Positions 23,917 through 32,078 of a stretch of 36,725 nt of DNA are shown here, in pieces; position 1 is the stretch's first letter, and each line of letters begins with the position of its first letter. The stretch is from Sva-07 sp964592115 (GTDB lineage Bacteria; Actinomycetota; Acidimicrobiia; Acidimicrobiales; Ilumatobacteraceae). Position numbers and translations under genes: made by a program. The stretch is from positions 1 to 36,725 of the forward strand of contig CAZQCP010000017.1 of the NCBI GenBank assembly GCA_964592115.1. The letters are read 5' to 3'. Under the pieces are notes generated by a model. That model was not told the origin of the DNA and ran no database searches. It worked only from the letters and a program-made list of their open reading frames with translations.

Positions 23917-24546
23917 TCAGCGGGTCACGGCCCACGACAGCGCGAACGTGACGCTGTTCGTGGCGAGGTGGGCGAGGATCGGGGCCACCACGCTGCCCGA
24001 GCGCCGGCGCAACCAGATCGTGACGAGCCCCGCTGCGGTGGTCGCGGCGAACGTGCCGACGATCGCGCCGATCCCCTCGTCGGCGATCGGCGGGATGTGC
24101 CACAGCCCGAACAACGCTGCGCCGGCCGCCATCGCCCACCGCCAGGTCACGACACGATCGAGCAGACCGTAGAGCGCTCCCCGGAAGGCGAGCTCCTCCA
24201 CGAGCACCGTCCCGACCGGGATGACGATGAAGACGCGGAGCAGCATCTCGGCGGCGCTCACGTCCGTGCGGTCGTCGTCGAGCAACCCGACGACCGCGGC
24301 GATCACGAGCACCGCGCTGATCAACGCGAACGCAATCCCACCGAGCGCGAGCCCCGCCCGCGCCCGCGCCGGCGAACACCCGAGCTCGTCGGCGCTCAGT
24401 CCTGCGGCCAGCGCCAATGCCAGTGCGTAGACGAGCAGGCACAGGTTGTAAGCGAAGTGCCAGTCGCCCGGGATCACCGTCGACCGGGCGATGACCGCCA
24501 CGGTCAGCCCGCCGACGAGCAGGGCGAGTGCGCGCCGTGGGGTCAC
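23917..24546 (-). CDS. CPBP-family intramembrane metalloprotease
   Basis: A 209-residue protein with about six hydrophobic segments. All three ABI/CPBP motifs are present: VEELAFRGALYG (EExxxR), LFGLWHIPP (FxxxH) and ILAHLATNSVTF (HxxxN). The family includes CAAX-type proteases and bacteriocin-immunity proteins embedded in the cytoplasmic membrane. The GTG start lies one base after the stop of the upstream Abhydrolase_9 gene, so the two form an operon. Confidence 0.88.
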   Translation of the reverse strand: MTPRRALALLVGGLTVAVIARSTVIPGDWHFAYNLCLLVYALALALAAGLSADELGCSPARARAGLALGGIAFALISAVLVIAAVVGLLDDDRTDVSAAEMLLRVFIVIPVGTVLVEELAFRGALYGLLDRVVTWRWAMAAGAALFGLWHIPPIADEGIGAIVGTFAATTAAGLVTIWLRRRSGSVVAPILAHLATNSVTFALSWAVTR

Positions 24547-24547
24547 G

Positions 24548-26323
24548 TCACTCGCCGTCGGCGGCGACGGCGGCTCGCTCGGCGGCCGTGAACTCCTCGA
24601 GCGCGGTCGTATCGTCGTCCGTCCAGCCGTCGGGCGCCACCACCGCCGCCCACGCCGCCGGGTAATCGAGCCGGTAGTCGTGCCCGTAACCGGGCGGCGC
24701 CGAGAATCCCGCCATGAGGTCGAACACGCCCTGCACGCCGGTGACGATCGGGAACCAGCTCGCCGTCGCCGGCACGTCGTAGCCACGCGGCGAGTCCATC
24801 CACTCCGGTGTGCTCCAGAACCAGTTGTAGTACCAGTGCGTCACGGGATCGGACGGGTGCTGGAAGAACAGCACCCGGGGCTCGTCCCACGGACCAGCGG
24901 CCTGCGGTTGTCCGGGGTCACGGGTCTCGAAGCGCACGGTCGCACCGTCGTCGAAGATCGGCGCCCACGCCGGCGACCCGCCGTCGCGCTGATCGACGAC
25001 CTGGCGGAGGAGCTCCGTGGCGTACGGCGTGCCGACGAACAGCGCGCCATCGGAGCGGGCGACGACGTTGTCGACCGATGTCGCCGCCTCCTGACCGGTG
25101 AACGCGGCGGTGGCTCCGTACGACCCGAGGCTGAGTCCGAACACGATCAACCGCGGACGGTCCTCGTCCGGGAGCTGTTGCCACTCTTCGTGGACCGCCC
25201 GGTAGAGCACCGCGCCCGCCGTCGACGCACGATCCAAGTCGGTGATGAACGAGATCCAGCTCGGCAGGAACGAGTACTGCATCGACACGATGGCCGTGTC
25301 GCCGCCGTGCATCAGCTCGATCGCACGGGACGCATCGGGGTCGATCCACCCGGTGCCTGTCGAGGTGGCGACGACGAGCACCTCGCGATCGAAGCCACCG
25401 GCGCGGACGAGATCGGCGACCGCCAGCGCGGCTCGCTCCTCGACGTCGCTCGCCGAGTCCATCCCGGCGTACGCCCGCACCGGAGCAACCACGGTCTCCG
25501 GGTCGGCGCCGACCGTGGTGGCAAACGCGCGGAGATCCTCGTCGCTGGTGGCGCGGGCGACGAAGTCACGGCCCTGGCGGCCGAGGTCGTCCCACTCGAC
25601 GAGCGAGTCCGGGCCGCCGGACACGGTCGGTGCCGTCGGCTGCGTCGTTCCCTCGTTCGTGCCCGCGTCGACAACGGAGAACGATCGGTCTGCCCACCCG
25701 ATGAACGCGTCGGCGGCGACGTCGCGCAACAAGAACCCGCCGACGAGGATGACCAGCAAGATGGTGGCCGGGAGCGCCAAGGCACCCGGGAGGTGGCGGC
25801 GGTTCCACCGGTCGACGCGCCGGACGGCGCCTCCCACGAGGCGGCCGATGATGAACACGATCGTGGCGAGCACGATCGTGACGACGATCATCGGCACGGT
25901 CGAGGTCGCCGCGACCGGATCCATCGCCACGAGTCGACGCTGCTGATCCTGCCAACGGACCCAGAAGATGCAGCCGACGACGACGAGACACAGCGTCGGG
26001 ATGGCGATCACGACCCACGCGGGGAGCCGGTCAGGGCGCCGTGCGTCGGCCGCCGCGACGAGGGTGGCGGTGAGTGGCGGCCGCTCGCCTCGCAGCCGGC
26101 GGACGATCCACCCACCGAGCGTGCCGATCGCGTACCCGATCCCGACGCAGATGGCGCTCACCGCTGCTTGCACCACCCACGAGCGCGGGAGCAGGCTCGG
26201 GACGAGCGAGAACCACCAGAACACGGCACCGATGACGAGGCCGGGAGTGGTGGGACGGCGGAGGAGAGCTCGACCGAGTGCGCGCACGCGGGCATCCTCG
26301 CGCGCCGTCGCTGTGGAACGCAC
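24548..26323 (-). CDS. Abhydrolase_9-type membrane alpha/beta hydrolase
   Basis: A 591-residue protein with an N-terminal membrane domain (Abhydrolase_9_N-like, about four to five hydrophobic segments in residues 30-240) and a C-terminal alpha/beta-hydrolase domain. The nucleophile elbow GLSLGSYGA holds Ser, and several Asp/His candidates follow (e.g. FFQHPSDPVTHWYYNWFW). This family is widespread in actinobacteria (Rv1069c-like), with no firm function. The ATG at 26323 starts a polar N-terminus; a GTG a few codons later is an alternative. It is coupled to the CPBP gene. Confidence 0.85.
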   Translation of the reverse strand: MRSTATAREDARVRALGRALLRRPTTPGLVIGAVFWWFSLVPSLLPRSWVVQAAVSAICVGIGYAIGTLGGWIVRRLRGERPPLTATLVAAADARRPDRLPAWVVIAIPTLCLVVVGCIFWVRWQDQQRRLVAMDPVAATSTVPMIVVTIVLATIVFIIGRLVGGAVRRVDRWNRRHLPGALALPATILLVILVGGFLLRDVAADAFIGWADRSFSVVDAGTNEGTTQPTAPTVSGGPDSLVEWDDLGRQGRDFVARATSDEDLRAFATTVGADPETVVAPVRAYAGMDSASDVEERAALAVADLVRAGGFDREVLVVATSTGTGWIDPDASRAIELMHGGDTAIVSMQYSFLPSWISFITDLDRASTAGAVLYRAVHEEWQQLPDEDRPRLIVFGLSLGSYGATAAFTGQEAATSVDNVVARSDGALFVGTPYATELLRQVVDQRDGGSPAWAPIFDDGATVRFETRDPGQPQAAGPWDEPRVLFFQHPSDPVTHWYYNWFWSTPEWMDSPRGYDVPATASWFPIVTGVQGVFDLMAGFSAPPGYGHDYRLDYPAAWAAVVAPDGWTDDDTTALEEFTAAERAAVAADGE

Positions 26324-26377
26324 ACCCGTGTGCCGGCGAGGAGACCATCCCAGCCGCCGACACCCCGCCCGCTGGAA

Positions 26378-27292
26378 TCACATGGTGGCGAACGCGCGGC
26401 ACTCGGTGTCTCGGGCGCCGGCCTCGAGCGCCGCGGCGATCTCCGTGCCGACCGTGTTCCAGGCGATGATCTGGCCCGGAGCGATCGTGTCGGGGTACGC
26501 GGACGTCCCTCCCATGATCGAGCCGTCGTCGGCCAGGAAGAGGCACGTGATCGTGACGAACTCGACGCGCTCGGTGCCAGGGTTGGTGATCGTGCCGCTC
26601 AACGTGGTGAGGAAGTCGTCGTTGTCGACGTTCACCTCGCGACCGATCTCGAGTTCGATCCACGGTGATGCGAAGAACGAGTTCCGCTCGGCGAAGGCGC
26701 TCACCTCGAGCGTGATCGGGAGCGCGGCGGTGAGGTCTTGGGTGATGATCGCCTGTGTCGGCACGGACTCACCGGCCGGGATGACGTCGACGTAGCTCGA
26801 TTCGGTGGCGACCGGAACGCCACTGGCATCGAGGATGTTGAACGTCACCTCGACGAAGAAGAGGTCGGCCTGGTCGTGGTTGGTGACCATCGCGGCGACC
26901 GACGCCCACGTGTCGTCCGTCGCCGCAAACAAGACGTAGCCGCTGGCGTCCACGGAAACGAGGTCGCCATCTGGTGGCGGTGGGTCGTTGGTCCCGCTCG
27001 GCCTGTCGGGATCGCTCGGCCCGTCGGGCTCGCTCGGTTCCACCGTGCCGCCCGGGTACGGAGCTCCCGACGCGGCGTATTCATCGAGCAGGGCGATGGC
27101 GTGGTCGAGCGCGGCCTCGGCGTCGTCGAGCTCTGCCCGCAGCTCGCGGTTCTCCTCCCGGAGCTGTTCGATCTCGTCCGCGTCGGCCGTCTCCGGTGCG
27201 TCGTCGAGCGACTTCACATTGCACGCTCCGGTCATCAACACGACCACGGTGCAGACTGCGATCCGACTCCACCGCCCACCCCGTCGCGCCAT
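26378..27292 (-). CDS. Putative lipoprotein with coiled coil and FxLyD-like domain
   Basis: A 304-residue exported protein. It begins MARRGGRW followed by a hydrophobic stretch ending in LMTGAC; Cys24 is a likely lipid attachment site, although the lipobox is imperfect (Thr at -3). Then comes a Glu/Leu-rich coiled coil (EIEQLREENRELRAELDD), a Pro/Ser/Asp linker, and two beta-rich domains. The last (GTITNPGTERVEFVTITCLF) resembles an FxLyD domain. Location outside the membrane is inferred. Function unknown. Confidence 0.7.
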   Translation of the reverse strand: MARRGGRWSRIAVCTVVVLMTGACNVKSLDDAPETADADEIEQLREENRELRAELDDAEAALDHAIALLDEYAASGAPYPGGTVEPSEPDGPSDPDRPSGTNDPPPPDGDLVSVDASGYVLFAATDDTWASVAAMVTNHDQADLFFVEVTFNILDASGVPVATESSYVDVIPAGESVPTQAIITQDLTAALPITLEVSAFAERNSFFASPWIELEIGREVNVDNDDFLTTLSGTITNPGTERVEFVTITCLFLADDGSIMGGTSAYPDTIAPGQIIAWNTVGTEIAAALEAGARDTECRAFATM

Positions 27293-27366
27293 GGCCGCGA
27301 CGGTAGCCCACGGTCGGTCACGCCGGGCGAGCGTGCCCGGAACTGGGTCCGTCCCGACAGGTTGTA

Positions 27367-27372
27367 TACGAT
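27367..27372 (+). promoter_or_regulatory. Predicted -10 of a leaderless promoter for the CoA-transferase
   Basis: TACGAT matches TAnnnT and ends 8 bases before ATG 27381, so transcription would start at or just before the start codon. It lies within the AT-rich TTGTATACGAT, which contains the small palindrome GTATAC. No Shine-Dalgarno is present. Confidence 0.45.
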
Positions 27373-27380
27373 CTGTGTCC

Positions 27381-28607
27381 ATGTCTGACGCTGCATCGAC
27401 CTCGATCGGGCCGCTCGATGGCATCCGCGTCCTCGAGCTCGGATCCTTCATCGCCGGTCCGTTCTGCGGACAGTTGCTGGGGGATTACGGCGCCGACGTG
27501 ATCAAGATCGAGGATCCGTCGGGCGGTGACCCGATGCGCCGCTGGGGCGTCACGCGCGACGGCGACAGTCTCTGGTGGCCAGCGATTGCGCGCAACAAGC
27601 GTTCGGTGGCGCTCGACCTCCACGATCCACGCGGTCGCGAGATCGTCGCCTCGCTCGCCACCCAGTGCGACGTCGTGCTGGAGAACTTCCGGCCGGGCAA
27701 GTTGGAGGAGTGGGGCCTCGGCTACGAGGCGCTGCGGGCCGCCAATCCCGCGCTCGTGATGGTCCACGTGTCCGGGTTCGGGCGCACCGGCCCACGGGCG
27801 AGCGACGCCGGATTCGGGAGCATCGGCGAGGCGATGGGCGGCATCCGCCACACGACCGGCTACCCCGACCGGCCGCCGACGCGTGCTGGCATCAGCCTCG
27901 GCGATGCGTTAGCTGCGATGTTCGGCGTGATCGGGGCGCTCGCTGCGCTCGACCGTGCGCACCGGACCGGTGAGGGCCAGGAGGTCGACGTCGCCATCTA
28001 CGAGGCGGTCGCTGCGCTGATGGAGTCGACGATGGCCGACTTCGACCTCGGTGGTGTCACGCGCGGTCGGTCCGGCTCCGTCTTGCCCGGCGTCGCGCCG
28101 TCGAACGTGTATCCGACCGCCGACGGCTCGGATGTGTTGATCGCCGCCAACGCCGACACGGTCTTCGTCCGTCTCTGCGCGGCGATGGGCCAGGCCGACC
28201 TGGCGACGGACGAGCGCTTCGCCGGGCACGCCGCCCGCGGCGCCAACATGGGTGTGCTCGACGAGATGATCTCGCGGTGGACCGCGACGATGACGGCGGC
28301 CGACGCGCTCGCCGTGCTGGAACGCCACGGCGTGCCCGCCGGGCAGATCTTCACCGCCGCGGAGATGCTCAGCGACCCGCAGTACCTCGCCCGCGACATG
28401 GTTCGCCGCGTGCGCTCCTACCAGGGTTGGGACGTTCCGATGCAGGGCGTCGTTCCCCGCTTCGTCGACACGCCCGGCGACGTCCGCTTCCCCGGTCCCC
28501 GCCTCGGCGAGCACACCCGCGCCGTGCTGGCCGACGTCGGCGGGCTCACCGCGGACCACATCGACGCGCTGATCGCCGACGGCGTCGTCGCCGCCACACC
28601 CGACTGA
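27381..28607 (+). CDS. Family III CoA-transferase (CaiB/BaiF type)
   Basis: A 408-residue class III CoA-transferase. The N-terminal GPLDGIRVLELGSFIAGP and DYGADVIKIEDPSGGD, RNKRSVALDL and ENFRPG are hallmark segments. The active-site Asp175 sits in GISLGDALA. These enzymes transfer CoA between carboxylates, often activating carnitine, bile acids, formate/oxalate or aromatic acids. The substrate is not identifiable. The frame is open far upstream, but ATG 27381 is fixed by the N-terminal family match and the promoter. A short REP-like palindrome starts 9 bases after the stop. Confidence 0.92.
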   Translation: MSDAASTSIGPLDGIRVLELGSFIAGPFCGQLLGDYGADVIKIEDPSGGDPMRRWGVTRDGDSLWWPAIARNKRSVALDLHDPRGREIVASLATQCDVVLENFRPGKLEEWGLGYEALRAANPALVMVHVSGFGRTGPRASDAGFGSIGEAMGGIRHTTGYPDRPPTRAGISLGDALAAMFGVIGALAALDRAHRTGEGQEVDVAIYEAVAALMESTMADFDLGGVTRGRSGSVLPGVAPSNVYPTADGSDVLIAANADTVFVRLCAAMGQADLATDERFAGHAARGANMGVLDEMISRWTATMTAADALAVLERHGVPAGQIFTAAEMLSDPQYLARDMVRRVRSYQGWDVPMQGVVPRFVDTPGDVRFPGPRLGEHTRAVLADVGGLTADHIDALIADGVVAATPD

Positions 28608-28616
28608 CCGCGCTCC

Positions 28617-28649
28617 GATTGCATCCGGTGTCAGACACCAGATGCAATC
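28617..28649. repeat. Short REP-like palindrome, copy D (no spacer)
   Basis: GATTGCATC at the left and GATGCAATC at the right flank GGTGTC-A-GACACC, with one C/A mismatch. It has the same ends as copies A-C but lacks the inner spacer. It begins 9 bases after the CoA-transferase stop. Confidence 0.85.
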
Positions 28650-28722
28650 CGTCAGCGACGCCCGTGAACGGCATCACCACGTCGAGCAGATCGGGCCGCG
28701 GTCTCGTGCGAGACTCCGCACC

Positions 28723-29619
28723 ATGACTGCTGCCGGGGAGATCTCCACCGACTCGTCAGCCGACACGATGCCGGCGGTGTTCATCGGGCACGGCAGCCCG
28801 ATGAACACGCTCGCCGTCAACCGCCACACGACCGCGTGGCGCGAGCTCGGCGAGGCGCTTCCGCGGCCACGAGCGATCCTCGCGGTGTCGGCGCACTGGT
28901 TCATCGGGTACACCGCGGTGACGGCGATGGCACAGCCGCGGACGATCCACGACTTCTTCGGGTTCCCCGACGAGCTGTTCGCCTTCGAGTACCCGGCGCC
29001 CGGCGCGCCCGACGTCGCCGCTGAGCTCGCCGACGTCGTCAAGCCCGTGTGGGTCGGGCTCGATCAGGACGGCTGGGGTCTCGACCACGGCACGTGGAGC
29101 GTGCTCACTCACATGTTCCCCGACGCCGACATCCCCGTCGTCCAGCTCTCGATCAACGCGACACGACCGTTGCGCGACCACGTCGATCTCGGGCGGCGTC
29201 TCGCCCCGCTGCGCGAGCGCGGCGTGCTGATCGTCGGGAGCGGCAACGTGGTCCACAACCTGCGTCGCATCGACTGGGACCGACCCGACACCGGGTTCGA
29301 CTGGGCACAGCGCTTCGACGGCGCGGCCCGCGATCACATGACATCCGACCCGGCGCGGCTCGTCGACCTCGAGTCGCATGCCGACTTCGCCGCAGCGGTT
29401 CCGACCCCTGATCACTTCTTGCCTCTCGCCTACGTCGCCGGTCTTGCCGACGCCGCGGACGAGACGTGCGACGTGCTGGTGGACGGGTACGCGTACGGAT
29501 CGCTGTCGATGACCTGCTACACGGTGGGCGCCGACTGCCCGACCACCGACGGTGCCACGTCCCCGCCGGCGGCGATGCCGGCACCCTCGGCGGTTCCACC
29601 CGAGGCGACCAACGCCTGA
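28723..29619 (+). CDS. DODA/YgiD-type extradiol dioxygenase family protein
   Basis: A 298-residue class III extradiol dioxygenase of the YgiD/4,5-DOPA dioxygenase type. Candidate metal ligands are His23 (GHGSP) and His58 (SAHWF); His122 in GLDHGTWSVL and a later His (TPDHFLPL) fit the family. YgiD-like enzymes open catecholic rings such as DOPA, but the bacterial proteins often have unknown substrates. The C-terminus carries a low-complexity Pro/Ala/Ser tail. It lies in a different part of the window from the HpaD-like gene, with a distinct N-terminus, so the two are paralogues only at superfamily level. Confidence 0.85.
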   Translation: MTAAGEISTDSSADTMPAVFIGHGSPMNTLAVNRHTTAWRELGEALPRPRAILAVSAHWFIGYTAVTAMAQPRTIHDFFGFPDELFAFEYPAPGAPDVAAELADVVKPVWVGLDQDGWGLDHGTWSVLTHMFPDADIPVVQLSINATRPLRDHVDLGRRLAPLRERGVLIVGSGNVVHNLRRIDWDRPDTGFDWAQRFDGAARDHMTSDPARLVDLESHADFAAAVPTPDHFLPLAYVAGLADAADETCDVLVDGYAYGSLSMTCYTVGADCPTTDGATSPPAAMPAPSAVPPEATNA

Positions 29620-29640
29620 GGGTCGAACTGAGGGTCGAAC
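29617..29640. repeat. 12-base tandem duplication at the DODA stop codon
   Basis: TGAGGGTCGAAC occurs twice in a row, the first copy starting with the stop codon. It is probably a recent slippage duplication. The rest of the gap to the SDR gene (29641-29765) shows nothing recognisable apart from the SDR ribosome binding site. Confidence 0.8.
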
Positions 29641-29765
29641 GCTCGGCCGGTTGCAGTTGCGCGTCGTCGGCTGGCTACAACTGGATCCGACCAGACACGA
29701 GGCGGGACAGGCGCGTTCGCTTGGACCTGGTGCACCGATACGACGAGCGCAGAGCAAGGAGCGAT

Positions 29766-30527
29766 ATGGACATCGACGGAGTGAAGGCGATCATCATCGG
29801 CGGGGCATCGGGGTTCGCCCGGGCCACTGCGGCGCGCATCGCCGCAGGCGGTGGTTCCGTGGCGATCCTCGACCGCGAAGAGTCGGCGGGAGCGGAGGTC
29901 GCCGCCGAGCTCGGCGGCACGTGGCACCCGACGAACGTGCTCGACTTCGACGGGATCTCCGTCGTGATCGACGAGGCAGTCGACGCCCTCGGTGGCCTGC
30001 ACGTCGCCCTCAACACCGCCGGCGGTGGCCGGGGAGGTCGCACGCTCGCGAAGGATGGCCCGTTCGACCTCGACGCGTTCCGCGCCGTCATCGACCTCAA
30101 CCTCGTGGCAACGTTCAACACCAACCGCCTGTGCGCCGCCCACATGGCCAAGGGCGAGCCGAACGAGGACGGCGAGCGCGGCGTGCTCATCAACACCGCC
30201 TCGATCGCCGCGTTCGAGGGCCAGATCGGCCAGGTCGCCTACACCGCGGCGAAGGCCGGCATCGCCGGGATGACGCTGACGATGGCCCGCGATCTCGGCG
30301 TGCTCGGCATCCGCGTCAACACGATCGCGCCGAGCCTGTTCGCCACCGGGCTGACGGCGGGCATTCCCGATGACCGCGGCGCGGACCTCACCCGCGACGC
30401 CGCGTTCCCGAAGCGGCTCGGGCGCCCCGACGAGTTCGCCAAGCTGGCGATCGCCATCATCGAGAACCCGATGCTCAACGGCGACACGATCCGCCTCGAC
30501 GCCGGCACCCGCTTCGCACCGAAGTGA
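29766..30527 (+). CDS. HSD10-like short-chain dehydrogenase (3-hydroxyacyl-CoA dehydrogenase type)
   Basis: A 253-residue classical SDR. The cofactor motif is GGASGFARA with Asp36 in ILDRE favouring NAD. The catalytic residues are Ser146, Tyr159 and Lys163 (INTASIAAFEGQIGQVAYTAAKAG spread). The FEGQIGQ-AY and RDL-GIRV-TIAPS segments match HSD10/3-hydroxy-2-methylbutyryl-CoA dehydrogenases used in fatty-acid and isoleucine catabolism. AAGGAG lies 5-10 bases before ATG 29766. Confidence 0.9.
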   Translation: MDIDGVKAIIIGGASGFARATAARIAAGGGSVAILDREESAGAEVAAELGGTWHPTNVLDFDGISVVIDEAVDALGGLHVALNTAGGGRGGRTLAKDGPFDLDAFRAVIDLNLVATFNTNRLCAAHMAKGEPNEDGERGVLINTASIAAFEGQIGQVAYTAAKAGIAGMTLTMARDLGVLGIRVNTIAPSLFATGLTAGIPDDRGADLTRDAAFPKRLGRPDEFAKLAIAIIENPMLNGDTIRLDAGTRFAPK

Positions 30528-30585
30528 ATCCGCACACGTCGCGGCGGGCTCGCGCCGGACACGCCGGGTGGGCGAGGAGGCGCCG

Positions 30586-31518
30586 ATGATGCGCAGCACC
30601 CCATCGGCCGAGGGCGTCCGAGCGGCGGGCGTCGCCGCGTTCCTCGATGCGATCGAGCGAGACCCCGGCGTCGAGCCGCACGGGCTGATCGTCCAGCGAC
30701 ATGGCAAGCGGATCGTCGAGGGGTACTGGGCGCCGCACGCAGCTGAGCGCGTCCGGCTCGTCTACTCGTTGAGCAAGTCGTTCACCGGTACCGCGCTCGG
30801 CCTCGCGGTCGGCGACGGCCTCATCGGGCTCGACGACCTCGTTGCCGACCATCTGCCGGAGCTGTTCGGCGACGCTGACGAACGCACGCGGAGCATGCGC
30901 ATCCGGCACATCGCGTCGATGGCCACCGGCCACGACCGGGAGATGCTGCTGGAGGCGGCCGCCGCCGACCCTGACGATCCAGTGCGAGGCTTCTTCACGA
31001 TCCCGCCCGACGTCGCGCCGGGGTCGCTGTTCATGTACAACCAGCCGCCGGTGCTGGCGCTGGCGCGCATCATGCAGCGGGTCAACGGCCAGCGCCTGCT
31101 CGACACGCTGCGCGAGCGGGTGCTCGATCCGATCGGCGTGGGTGACCTGCGCTGGCGCCAGCAGGGAGGGTGCGACCTCGGCTACTCGGGGGTGTTCGCC
31201 AACCTCGACGCGATCGCCCGACTCGGCCAGCTCCACCTCGACGACGGGGTGTGGGACGGGCGCCGCCTGCTTCCGCAAGGTTGGGTCGCTGCTGCCTCCT
31301 CGGTCCAGACGCCGAACCCCGAGCGTGAGGAGCAGGACTGGCGGCAGGGATATGGGTTCCAGCTCTGGATGTCGCGCCACGGCTACCGCGGTGATGGTGC
31401 CTACGGCCAGTACATGGTCGTGTTGCCTGAACACGACGCCGTGGTCGCCATGTTCTCCTGCACCGAAAACATGCAGCGTGTCCTCGACGCGATGTGGGAG
31501 CACCTGCTGCCCGCCTTC
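30586..31518 (+). CDS. Serine beta-lactamase-family hydrolase, N-terminal part (cut by gap)
   Basis: About 311 residues before the N-run. The SxxK motif is Ser61-Leu-Ser-Lys64 (YSLSKSF). MYNQPPVLALARI supplies the YxN-like element, and GYGFQLWMSRHG and DGAYGQYMVV match the C-terminal part of the esterase/beta-lactamase (Beta-lactamase, PF00144-like) domain. Members are esterases, DD-peptidases or amide hydrolases. A good Shine-Dalgarno (GAGGAGG) precedes ATG 30586. The gene runs into the assembly gap; its end is probably the piece at 31619-31939. Confidence 0.87.
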
Positions 31519-31618
31519 NNNNNNNNNNNNNNNNNNNNNNNNNNNNNNNNNNNNNNNNNNNNNNNNNNNNNNNNNNNNNNNNNNNNNNNNNNNNNNNNNN
31601 NNNNNNNNNNNNNNNNNN
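31519..31618. other. Assembly gap of 100 N
   Basis: Exactly 100 N, the usual placeholder for unknown length. If the flanking pieces belong to one gene the true gap must be a multiple of 3, which 100 is not. Confidence 0.99.
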
Positions 31619-31939
31619 CGCGCTGGGGGTGTGGCGTCGCACACGACGGTGACCGACGTCGAAGTGGTCGAGGATCGTCTCGTCGTGCACGAGGGGGAGG
31701 GCGGCTTCGAGGTGGCGCTGACGGAAGGTTGGACCGTCAACGACGACTGGGTAGCCAGCTGTGCGTCGACGCTCGATGACGGGCGCCTCGTCGTGGATCT
31801 CGCGTTCCTCCACACGCCGCACCGGATGGAGTTCGAGCTCGACCCGGCGGCCTCGACGTTCGTGGCCCGCTGGCCGCTCGTGCCCCTCTTCGGCGGCGGC
31901 ATCGGCACCCGCCTCACCTCGTTCCATCCCCCCGACTGA
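31619..31939 (+). CDS. C-terminal fragment, probably of the same serine hydrolase
   Basis: About 106 residues in an uninterrupted frame from the gap to a TGA. It is beta-rich (VTDVEVVEDRLVVHEGEGG, VVDLAFLHTPHRMEFELDP) and ends GGGIGTRLTSFHPPD. This fits the extra C-terminal barrel found in many beta-lactamase-family esterases. No start codon with a ribosome binding site is seen in the fragment, so a separate gene is less likely. Confidence 0.6.
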   Translation, partial: RAGGVASHTTVTDVEVVEDRLVVHEGEGGFEVALTEGWTVNDDWVASCASTLDDGRLVVDLAFLHTPHRMEFELDPAASTFVARWPLVPLFGGGIGTRLTSFHPPD

Positions 31940-31973
31940 TCCACGCCGCAATGTCGCCCCGATCGATGCCACG

Positions 31974-32026
31974 CCGAAAAATGCCCGATACGTGCCGCGA
32001 CGGGACACGTATCGGGCATTTTTCGG
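31974..32026. repeat. Very long stem palindrome (21-base arms)
   Basis: CCGAAAAATGCCCGATACGTG (31974-31994) and its exact complement (32006-32026) flank an 11-base loop. The arms are AT-richer than the surroundings. It lies between the serine hydrolase stop (31939) and the DUF1214 start (32079). The A-run and T-run at the stem ends would make a good intrinsic terminator in either direction. Confidence 0.9.
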
Positions 32027-32078
32027 GCTCCGGCGAGGGAGGGCGACCTGACCGTGCGCGCTGACATGATCGACGGTC

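Noticed and set aside
24491..26668. Open frame of about 725 codons on the plus strand opposite Abhydrolase_9
   Set aside because: Low-complexity Arg/Asp/His-rich translation antisense to a clear membrane hydrolase; no domain or ribosome site.
26988..27380. Upstream extension of the CoA-transferase frame
   Set aside because: It is antisense to the lipoprotein gene and lacks family similarity; the CoA-transferase N-terminus begins at 27381.
6001..28649. Repeated palindromes as a CRISPR array
   Set aside because: The four copies are kilobases apart, lack regular spacers and have no cas genes.
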